From Ostreococcus lucimarinus CCE9901 (lineage: Eukaryota > Chlorophyta > Mamiellophyceae > Mamiellales > Bathycoccaceae), in the NCBI RefSeq assembly GCF_000092065.1, contig NC_009364.1:434001-498000 (forward strand): DNA of 64,000 nucleotides. Reading direction: 5' to 3'. Position numbers and translations under genes: made by a program. Positions within the stretch are counted from its first letter, which is position 1. Each line of letters starts with the position of its first letter. The notes beneath the pieces were generated by a model. That model had not been told where the DNA came from. It ran no database searches and saw nothing but the letters and a program-made list of their open reading frames with translations. Below are positions 38,992 to 47,251 of this stretch, piece after piece.

Positions 38992-40236
38992 CTATTCCGC
39001 GGGCTTGTAGTACGTCGTGTTGACGAAAGGCATCTTGGTCGTCACGGCGGGCGTGCGCTTGCCGCGCGTCTCGACCAAGAGCTCGGTGCCGGCTTTGGCG
39101 AAGGCTTTGGCGACGTAGCCCATGGCGATGTTCTTTTGCAACACCGGAGAGAAGCCGCCGGAGGTGACTTCGCCGATTTGGTTGCCGTCCGTGTCGAGGA
39201 TCAGAGAGTGCTGTCTCGCGGGGGCACCCTTGCCGGTGAAGGTCAAACCGACGCGACGCTGGGGAATCGCCTTCGGGTCTTCGAGCTGCTTTTTGATGAT
39301 TTCGCCGCCGGTGAAGTCGCAGAGCTCGCGGCGAGCCTTGCCGATGGTCCACGCCAAACCAGCCTCGGGCGGAGTGATGTCTTCGTTCAAATCGTTACCG
39401 TACAGGCACAATCCGGCTTCGAGGCGCAAAGAATCGCGCGGGCCGAGGGCAGCCATGCGCACTTCCTTCTCAGACTCCAAGCGCTCGGCGAGCTTCATCG
39501 CGTCGGCGTTCGGGACGGAGATCTCGAACCCGTCCTCGCCCGTGTAACCGGTGCGCGTGACCCAGCAATCGGCGCCGTTGATCTTCATCGACGTAAACAT
39601 CCCGAAATACAGCTTGCTCAGGTCGAAATCGGTCAGGCGTTGAAGCACGGACATGGTCTTCGGTCCTTGGAACGCCAACAGCGAGCGATCCGAGTGCACG
39701 ACGAATTCGACGTCCATCCCCTTCGCCTTGGCCTTCGCCAGCGCCGCGTTGATGTGCGCTTGATCCTTCTCCGCGCAACCAGCGTTCAAGACGACGTAAA
39801 AATCATTAGAATTAACCTTCGTGATGACGGTATCGTCGATGATACCACCCTTTTCGTTCGTCATCACGCTCAGCGTCCCCGTGCCGTCCTTGAGCCCCTT
39901 CAAATCCGCCACGACGAGCGACTCCAAAAACGCCGTCGCGTCCTTCCCCCTGACGCTGCTCCCGAGCATGTGACTCACGTCGAACAACGACGCTTCGCTC
40001 CGGCAGTGCTGCGTCGCCTCCATGATGGAATCTTCGTACTGTATCGGCAGCGCGTACCCCGCGAAGTCGACGAGCTTCCCGCCGCGCCTCGCGTGCAAGT
40101 CGTACAGCGGCGTCCGCTTCAGGCTCGCGATGTCCGCGTACGCGCGCGCCGGCGCCGCCGTCGCGCGCGGCGCCGCGTGCGGTCGCGTCGCCGCGCGCGT
40201 CGCGCGCTTCGCGCATCGTCGCAGCGCCGCGCGCAT
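38992..40236 (-). CDS. GCVT: Glycine cleavage system T-protein (aminomethyltransferase)
   Basis: Transfers the methylene group from the lipoyl-bound intermediate of glycine to tetrahydrofolate and releases ammonia in mitochondria; central to photorespiration. 414 residues with a presequence (MRAALRRCAKRATRAATRP). Conserved segments: TPLYDLHARRGGKLVDFAGY, SLFDVSHM (near the folate site), GYTGEDGFEISV, LGPRDSLRLEAGLCLYGNDL and GEVTSGGFSPVL. Length and order are those of plant T-proteins. The start at 40236 follows a 335-bp GC-rich promoter region. Confidence 0.95.
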   Translation of the reverse strand: MRAALRRCAKRATRAATRPHAAPRATAAPARAYADIASLKRTPLYDLHARRGGKLVDFAGYALPIQYEDSIMEATQHCRSEASLFDVSHMLGSSVRGKDATAFLESLVVADLKGLKDGTGTLSVMTNEKGGIIDDTVITKVNSNDFYVVLNAGCAEKDQAHINAALAKAKAKGMDVEFVVHSDRSLLAFQGPKTMSVLQRLTDFDLSKLYFGMFTSMKINGADCWVTRTGYTGEDGFEISVPNADAMKLAERLESEKEVRMAALGPRDSLRLEAGLCLYGNDLNEDITPPEAGLAWTIGKARRELCDFTGGEIIKKQLEDPKAIPQRRVGLTFTGKGAPARQHSLILDTDGNQIGEVTSGGFSPVLQKNIAMGYVAKAFAKAGTELLVETRGKRTPAVTTKMPFVNTTYYKPAE

Positions 40237-40571
40237 CGCGACGACGCGGTGACGCTTCCAAAAGTGTCCCGAAAAGTGTCCCGGTCGACGACGATTCGCG
40301 ACGACGACGACGACGCGAAGGCGCGACGCGCGACGAAAGGGCGCGTGTGCGCGCGACGAACGACGACGGACGCGTCGACGTGCGCGCGAGGGCGTGTGCG
40401 GCGCGACGCGGCCGAACGATCGAACGATGACGCGCGATGGCGATGATCGACGTCGACGACGAGGCCCCCTGTTGGGCTGCGGATGACGCGGCGCCGGGGC
40501 GCGGGGATCGCGAGGCGCGCGCGGCGAAGCGAATGATGACGCGCGCGCGATCGCGATGACGATGGATCACA
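40237..40571. other. Intergenic region upstream of GCVT
   Basis: 335 bp between the GCVT start and the Wee1 stop. AAAGTGTCCCGA and AAAGTGTCCCGG form an adjacent 11-bp direct repeat near 40260-40283. The remainder is GC-rich with GAC/CGA runs. No gene is supported. Confidence 0.5.
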
Positions 40572-42018
40572 TCACGCGAATTCGTCGAGCGCGGCGCGGA
40601 CGCGGGCGTGGAGACGGCCGGCGGTGGGACGCGCGGAAGGCGTCGGGGACATGGCGTCGAGGACGAACGCGTGGACGCGCGCGGGGACGTCGACGCGCGG
40701 GACGACGCCGCGGCGAAGCGACTGGTACTCGGCGCCGTGCGAGGGGAGGGAGGCGCCCAAGGCGAGCTCGTAGATGGATGCGCCCAATGAAAATATGTCG
40801 GCGCGGTCGAGGGCGGAAAAGTCGTCGTTCAAAACCTCGGAGGAGAGGTATCGAGCGTCGCCCTCGTCGACGGCGGCGTCGCGGCGGTCGCCGTTGAGGA
40901 GCGCGACGCGGCCCCAGTCGCCGAGCTTGTATCCTTGGTTGTGAATGAAGATGTTATCGGGCTTGATGTCCATGTGCGCCAAACCTCGGGCGTGCGCGTA
41001 GGATAAGGCGGCGGAGACGTCGAGGAGGCATCGCATCAACGCAGCCTCGCTCGCGCGTTCGCCGCTCTGCGAATCCACCATCTTGGACGCGCTCCCGTCG
41101 CACAGTTCCATTTGAATGTACAGATGGTCGTTCTCCCACCACGCGCTTTGGTAGCGCACGATCTCCGCGCACTGCGTCAAACTCGCCAAAACTTGCACCT
41201 CGCGCAGCGCCTCCGCTCTCTCGCGCTCGGTCTGGAGCTTTTTATCCGTGCGCTTGAGCGCGTACCGACACCCGTCCAAGCGCCCGATGACTTTGTGCAC
41301 TTTGGAAAATCCGCCGCGCGCGATGCACCCTAGGTCGACGAAATCCGCGCGAAACCTCGACATGGTGGCCAACTGCGCCGCGCTCGTACAATTCGCCCTC
41401 CGCGCGTGCGCGCTCGTCTCCGGAGGCTGCTCATCATCCGGCAAGAAGGCGTTTCTCGCGCACGGCGGCGACGTCGCCGCGCGCGGCAACCCCGACCTCG
41501 ACCCCACCCCTCGCGTCGGTTCCCGATTCCTCGGCACGCGGAACCCGCCCCCGAACTCCCCTTGCGACTGCGACGGCTGCGTCGCGTCCAGCGGCTGACT
41601 CGCAAACTCCTGCGTCCCCTGCGACGCGCCTAAATCCAACCCGAACCGCGGCCGTTTATTCCTCGCCGGCGACAGCGCGCACGGCGACCGCGCGCCTCGA
41701 AAGTTTTCCTTATCCTCGTACCCCCCGTACGCGTCGAACTGCGCGTCCGCGGGCGTTATAAAATCCGGTCCTCCGAATTCCTGACTCTCTCCGTTCCCCT
41801 GCGACCGCGCCGTCCCTCGCGTCGCGCCTCGTCGTTCGTCCCGCTGCGATTGACTGCACCCCGCGAAATCAAACGATTTATTCGTCCCATCCTCGTCCGC
41901 GCTCGCGCTCGCGCGCGTCCCGCCCGACCGCGCGTCTCGCGCGTCGTCGTCGTCCCGCGCGCGTCTCTCCCCGTCCATCGCGTCGTCGTCGTCGTCCATC
42001 GCGTCGTCGTCGCGTCGT

Positions 42019-42049
<31 letters not shown>

Positions 42050-42149
42050 TCGCGCGCGCGTTCGGCGTCGCGACGTTCAGCGTGCGCAGCGCTCTGGACA
42101 GCCCGCTGGACGGCGTGCACAGAACGCTTCGCGATTTCAGTCGGAGCAT
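40572..42149 (-). CDS. WEE1: Wee1-type cell-cycle protein kinase
   Basis: Inhibits mitotic entry by phosphorylating the Tyr in the cyclin-dependent kinase P-loop. 525 residues: a disordered N-terminal half with a poly-Asp tract (GTC microsatellite), Ser-Gln and Thr-Pro sites and KEN (YEDKENFRG), a possible degradation motif. The kinase domain begins at VDLGCIARGGFSKVHKVIGR; the catalytic loop is HMDIKPDNIFI, and the metal-binding motif is LGDWGRVA where DFG is expected, as in Wee1 kinases (GDLG in others). The activation segment ends DEGDARYLSSEVLNDDFSAL, matching the Wee1 E-G-D-x-R-Y-x-x-x-E signature. It is divergent from the CYB5D2-like gene by 204 bp. Confidence 0.92.
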
Positions 42150-42353
42150 GACGACCGCGTCGGACGTCGCGCGCGCGTCGCGGTGTCGCGCGCCGCGGCG
42201 AACGGGGCGGTCGTTTGAATTCGATGCCGAATGTCGTGGTATCGTACGTCTCACTGTTTACGCATACACGCGGTCGGTCGGACGCGGTCGGTCGGACGCG
42301 CGGCGCCAGACGCGCGACGCCAGACGGCGCCGGCGGCCGCGACGGCGCGCGCG

Positions 42354-43175
42354 ATGGCGCGAGACGACGCGCGCGCGCGACTCGCGCGCGTCGCGCTCGC
42401 CGTCGTCGTCGCGGTCGTCGCGGTCGTCGCGCGTCGGCGCGACGCGAACGCGAACGCGAACGCGAACGCGCGCGTCGCGATGGTCGCGCCCGACGCGCTC
42501 GCGCGCAGGGTCGATCGCGCGCGGCGAAGCGACGCGTCGACGTGGACGCGCGCGCGCGCGGCGCTGCGACGACGGCCGCGCGTGTGGCTGGCGGTGCTGG
42601 GCGAGTGCTTCGACGTGTCGGCGGGGCGACGGTTTTACGCGGGCGACGGCGACTACGCGACGTGCTTCGCGGGACGCGACGCGAGCCGCGCGTTCGCGAC
42701 GGGAGACTTCAGCGAGAGTGGGTGCGTGAGCGACGTCTCGGGGCTGACGGACGGGGAGTTGGCGGCGATCCGAGGGTGGAGGGATTTCATGCGCGACAAG
42801 TATCGCGCCGCGGGCGTCTTGGCGAACGGCGAGTTTTACGACGCCGAGACGGGGGCGGCGACGGCGTTGACGCTCGAGATTCGAGCGCGGTTGGAGCGGT
42901 ACGACGCGGGTGCGGCGGCGCGCGAACAGCGCGCGCGCATGTTCCCGGATTGCGATTCCACGTCGGACGGCGACTTCGTCGACGTGCGCTGCCGCGAGGA
43001 CGACTCGGGACCGCGATACCCGCGCAACGAAACCACGACGGACGCCGAAGGGCGCGCGAGCAGTCGATGCGCGTGCTACGGCGATTTGGGTGTCTCCGAC
43101 GCGCGCCGCGCGTATCCCGGTTGCGACTTGACGTCGACGCGATGTCGCGCGCCGCTCGGCGCCGGCGTCGGTTGA
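42354..43175 (+). CDS. CYB5D2/neuferricin-like haem-binding protein (MAPR family)
   Basis: A 273-residue protein. An N-terminal hydrophobic helix (VALAVVVAVVAVVARR) anchors or secretes it. The cytochrome-b5-like MAPR domain follows: VWLAVLGECFDVSAGRRFYA, DYATCFAGRDASRAFATGDFS and LTDGELAAIRGWRDFMRDKY, which match neuferricin/CYB5D2 closely. The C-terminal part keeps paired Cys (FPDCDS, VRCRED, RCACYG, GCDL, RCRAP), as in animal CYB5D2. MAPR proteins bind haem through Tyr and support P450 or sterol metabolism. Just upstream (about 42270-42330) two 14-bp tandem duplications occur. Confidence 0.85.
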   Translation: MARDDARARLARVALAVVVAVVAVVARRRDANANANANARVAMVAPDALARRVDRARRSDASTWTRARAALRRRPRVWLAVLGECFDVSAGRRFYAGDGDYATCFAGRDASRAFATGDFSESGCVSDVSGLTDGELAAIRGWRDFMRDKYRAAGVLANGEFYDAETGAATALTLEIRARLERYDAGAAAREQRARMFPDCDSTSDGDFVDVRCREDDSGPRYPRNETTTDAEGRASSRCACYGDLGVSDARRAYPGCDLTSTRCRAPLGAGVG

Positions 43176-43428
43176 CGCCGAACGCGCGTCGGCGCGAGTC
43201 GCGGCGTCACACCGTCGCGCGCACCGGCGCTCGCGCGCCGATCGCGCGTCGTTTCGGTGTATGCTCATCCCCGCGCGCGTTTCAGCGCGCGCGTCGTCCT
43301 CTGCGTCCGCGCGCGGTCGCGCGTCGTCGGTCGCGGTCGCGGTCGCGTCCCGGTCGCGCGCCGCGCTCTCGCGCGCGCGCCCGCCCGCGCGCGTTCTCGC
43401 GCTCGCGCGCGCGCGCGGCGTCGCGCGG

Positions 43429-44514
43429 ATGGGCAACAAACCCAGGCTCGTGTGCGCCAAGTGCGCGTCGACGTTCAAGCGTCAGACCGCGCAGTCGACG
43501 CGGTTTTGTAAGCCGTGCCGAGCCGCCGCCTCGGCGAAGGGCGAAACGCTCGACGACGACGACGACGCGTACGGCGGCGTCGTGCTCGGATTCAAGCGCG
43601 CGAACGGCGATGATTCGTCTGGCCTCGAACGCGGCGCGCTCGAGGGCGGCGGTAAGCGCGCGGAAGCCGGTGGGTCCGGCGGCGCGGCGAAGAAGAAGAA
43701 GAAGCGACGGAAAAAGCCGGCGGCGCCGACGAACGCGAAGTCGGATCCGATGTGCCTCGAGATCGTGAACACGCTGGATCAACGGTGCGAAATCATCGAC
43801 GCGACGAATTATGAAATCAAAATGCCGGCATGCGTGGAGACGATCAAGGCGTCGAGCGTCGTCGCGGTTGATTGCGAGGGAGTGCGAATGTCGCGCACGG
43901 GTCCGGTGACGGTGGTGCAGTGCGCGACGCGCGACGCGATTTACTTGATCGACGTGCAGTCGCTCGGGGGACGAGCGTTCGGAGACAGAAACGCGGGAGG
44001 GTTGCGGGATGTCCTGGAGTCGAGTGAGGCGCCGATGAAGCTCATGTTTGATTGTCGCATGGATTCGGACGCGTTGTTTCATCAATTCGACGTGCGATTG
44101 GAAAACGTGATGGACGTGCAGGTGCTCGACGTCGCCGCGCGTCGGGCTCTCGGGAAGATGATCGATCGCGTCGCGGGGATCGTGAAGTGCGCGGGAACGC
44201 ATCTGACGAGCGCGGAGACCGCGGTGGCTGATGACTTGAAGGTTCGCGTGAAGAAGTTGTACGCCGTCGAGGAATCGACGCTTTGGGCGGATCGTCCGTT
44301 AACAGATGACGTTCGACGGTATGCCGCGCTAGACGTGTATTTGCTCTTAAAGCTTCATGAAAAAATTATGTTCGATCTGAGGGAAGACAAGGACGACTGG
44401 GTCGCGCGCACGTTGAAGGAGTCTTCCAGACGCGTGTTGGCGTTTCGAGAATTGGACGTCGCAGTAGAGCAGGGCGTGTTCACGGAAGAGTCCACTATCG
44501 CGCCGACGTTTTAG
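43429..44514 (+). CDS. EXD1-like 3'-5' exonuclease with a zinc-ribbon-like N-terminus
   Basis: A 361-residue protein. The N-terminus has CAKCASTFKRQTAQSTRFCKPC, two Cys pairs 18 residues apart, like a small zinc finger, then a poly-Lys stretch. The DEDD exonuclease fold follows: VVAVDCEGVRMSRTGPVTVV (first Asp-x-Glu), MKLMFDCRMDSDALFHQF (second Asp), and RRYAALDVYLLLKLHEKI (last Asp with upstream Tyr). The order resembles EXD1/Egalitarian proteins, which act on small RNAs or RNA transport in animals. ATG at 43429 is preferred; ATG at 43261 would add 56 low-complexity residues. A GTGCGT donor follows the stop codon, predicting a 3' UTR intron that holds a snoRNA. Confidence 0.72.
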   Translation: MGNKPRLVCAKCASTFKRQTAQSTRFCKPCRAAASAKGETLDDDDDAYGGVVLGFKRANGDDSSGLERGALEGGGKRAEAGGSGGAAKKKKKRRKKPAAPTNAKSDPMCLEIVNTLDQRCEIIDATNYEIKMPACVETIKASSVVAVDCEGVRMSRTGPVTVVQCATRDAIYLIDVQSLGGRAFGDRNAGGLRDVLESSEAPMKLMFDCRMDSDALFHQFDVRLENVMDVQVLDVAARRALGKMIDRVAGIVKCAGTHLTSAETAVADDLKVRVKKLYAVEESTLWADRPLTDDVRRYAALDVYLLLKLHEKIMFDLREDKDDWVARTLKESSRRVLAFRELDVAVEQGVFTEESTIAPTF

Positions 44515-44520
44515 TGCTAG

Positions 44521-44664
44521 GTGCGTACACGCGATGATCGAACCTGTTCTCGCCCTCGTGGTTTCCGATGATGTTTCAAATAGCTTAATCTTTGCTGACC
44601 ATCCTCATGAAGATGATTCATGACAACTCGACTGAGGAATCCGTGGCGCGCTGTTGGCTTTCCG

Positions 44665-44709
<45 letters not shown>
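44521..44709 (+). other. Predicted 3' UTR intron hosting a snoRNA
   Basis: Donor GTGCGTAC six bases after the stop codon, branch GACTAACC with adenosine at 44686 (23 nt from the end), acceptor TGTCGCAG; 189 nt. It contains the C/D snoRNA candidate. Confidence 0.6.
44560..44642 (+). ncRNA. Box C/D snoRNA candidate, 18S rRNA guide
   Basis: A terminal stem GGTTTCC/GGAATCC (six of seven pairs) encloses box C ATGATGT (44568-44574), D' CTGA (44595-44598), a C'-like GATGATT (44612-44618) and box D CTGA (44632-44635); boxes C and D sit next to the stem as they should. The 12 nt just upstream of D' (GCTTAATCTTTG) are the exact complement of CAAAGAUUAAGC, a segment conserved near the 5' end of eukaryotic 18S rRNA. 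The guide upstream of D has no target I recognise. Confidence 0.7.
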
Positions 44710-44757
44710 CGTTGTGTGTTTGCAATGAATGTAAAATATACTTCTACTACAGTACAG

Positions 44758-45093
44758 CTATCGTCGCCAACTCGTTTTGCTCACGTCAACCTTACTCACA
44801 CCGCTGGCGAGCGAAACCCGAGTACTGATCCGACCGAGCTTGACGGTGATTTCGTTCGCATCTGGGTGGACTTCGATGACTTCTGCCTCTGCGCTCCCTA
44901 GCTGACGGACGACGACGAGCGTGCCAATTTTGGGAATCCATCGCGAGGACGCGCTGTCAAGGCTGTCGCCCGGGACGGCTTCGCCGCTCGCGTCGACGAC
45001 CCATCCGGCGGGAAGCGACGCGCCGACGACATCGTCGATGTCCTCTCGCGTGTCGCACGCCGCCAATAACTCGCGAGCTTCTTCAATCTTTCG

Positions 45094-45138
<45 letters not shown>

Positions 45139-47196
45139 ATCCAAGTGCGCAGATTTACTCCTGACTTCGTCGAACAGCGCGCGCGTCTCTTCGAGCGTCG
45201 CCGCCGCCGCGGCTCGGCGGGCGAGCTGCACGTCGCATTCTTCATCAAGTGCGCTGGCCAACTTCGCGCGATTTTCCCGCGCGATCGCGCCACTGGCGTC
45301 TACCTCTGCGTTGGCATCCGCCTTGGCTAGCGCGATGCGCGCCTCGGCGAGTATCCACGGTTCTAATCCGAGCCCCGCTGCGATGTGCAACGCGTTGCTC
45401 TTGCCGGTTTCGCCCCACAGCAACCGATACGTCGGCTGCAGCGACTGAAGATCGAACTCCACCGCCGCGACTTGAGCTGTGTCGGATGCGAGTGTGGCTT
45501 CCTTGACTTCTTCGTAGTGCGACGTCGCGATCGTCAAACGAGACGTGCGTGAGAGTTTGTTCAGGACGGCGACGGCGAGAGACGCGCCCTCCGCCGGGTC
45601 GGTGCCGCTCCCGGGCTCGTCCAGCAAGACCAATGTATCGTCGGTCGCGGCGTCCAAAATGCGTTGCAGACCTTTGAGGTGCGCGCCAAAGGTGGACAAG
45701 CCGCCGTCGAGCTCGAGGGTTTGCGAATCTCCTAAATCGGCGATGACGTGACGAAAGAATGGAATCTCGCAACCGGATTCGCATGGCAGATATAAACCAG
45801 CGCGCGCCATCAAACACGCGACGCCGATCGCTTTCAACGACGCGGTTTTACCGCCCGTATTCGGACCGGTGATAGTGACGCATTTGATAGACGAATCGAC
45901 GTTGAAATCAATCGGGACGACCACATCGCGCACATCTCGACGATTGACGTGTCGCTGCGAATGCGCCGAATCGTCTTCGGAGGCGTCGTTCTCGCCGAAC
46001 GCCGATACCTGTTCCTCTTCTCCAATGGCGGCTTTTTTGGGCAACGGCGTCAGATGCCGCTCTAACAACAACGGATGCTGCAGCTCACGCACGCACATGC
46101 CTTGATTGGCGTCCACGATCGTCGGCTCCGCGCCGTCGAACCACTCCGCGTGCCGGGCGCGCGCGTTCGCCACGTCCAACTCTGTCAACGCCTCGTTCGC
46201 GTCGAGCAGAACATCCGCGTGCGTTTGCACGATTGAGGTGAGCTCGACTAGAATTCGTTCTATTTCCGCATCTTCGCTCGCGGAAAGCGTGGCCAGAGCA
46301 TTATTCAATGGCACCGCGATTTGCGGCTCTTTGAACACCGTGTTCCCGGTGCCGGAGACGTCGAGCACGACTCCCGGGAGCTCGCCCGCGCTCCCGAGTT
46401 TCATCGGTATGCACTGTCTGCCAAGTCTGGTGACGATTTGCGCGCGCTCCGCAAAATTCTTCCTCGCCATCTCCTTGCTCGTCGCGTTCAGCATCGTTCG
46501 TAACTCCTCTCGAATCCGCCGTTGCTCGACGCGAATCGCCCTCAGCGTCTCGCTCGCGGCGTCCAGCACCTCCCCCCCCGGCACGCTCACGCACCGCTCG
46601 ATCGCCTCCACGACCTCCAACGGCGTTCGCATCAACGCTTCCTCGATTTCGCGCATCGCCTCGTCCCCTCTCTCGCGCAACGCCGCCCCTAACCTCCTCT
46701 GCGTCCCGCACGTCGCCCCGACGTCCCCCAGCGAGCTCGCCGCCAGCGTCGTCCCTCGCCTCGCTCCCTCCACCACCAACCGCACGTCCCGCGCCCCATC
46801 GAACGCGTCGTCGTCGAGATTCTTCCCCCGTCCGAAGCACGCGCGCGTGCGCGCCAACCGCGCCCGCGCCTCGTCCGCCGTCGCCGCGAGCGTCGTCCCG
46901 CTCGCCGCGCGTCGTCCGCGCGTCGTCGCCGCGAACGCCCGCGCCTGCGCGCACACCTCGCGAAACTGCAGCACGTCCTCCGTCGCGAGCGACGCTTTGT
47001 CCGTCGCGTCGTCGTCGTCGCGCGCCGCGTCCGTCGCGTCGTCGTCGTCGCCGTTCGCGCGCGTCGTCGCCGCCCGTCGTCGTCGCGCCGCCGCGTCGCG
47101 TCCGACGCCTCGCGCGCGTCCGCGCCGCGCCGCGCCGTCCCGCGCGACGACGCGCGTCGTCGCGCGCGTCGTCGCGCGCGTCGTCGCGCGCGCCAT
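44758..47196 (-). CDS. MUTS2: MutS2-type ATPase, organelle-targeted
   Basis: An 812-residue protein starting MARATTRATTRATTR (targeting peptide from a CGCGCGTCGTCG repeat). MutS2 core: clamp and lever helices, then the ATPase with Walker A ITGPNTGGKTASLKAIG (about 444), IADLGDSQTLELDGGLSTFG, Walker B LVLLDEPGSGTDPAEGASLA and ATSHYEEVK. The mismatch-recognition domains of MutS are absent, as in all MutS2. No Smr nuclease domain follows; the protein ends after an SH3/KOW-like segment (GTLVVVRQLGSAEAEVIEV). An upstream ATG at 47253 overlaps the divergent helicase start, so 47196 is preferred. MutS2 suppresses recombination or rescues stalled ribosomes in bacteria. Confidence 0.88.
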
Positions 47197-47251
47197 GCCG
47201 CGCGTCGCGGCGCCGCGCGTCACACGATGGCGTCGTGACGTCAAAGTCGTC

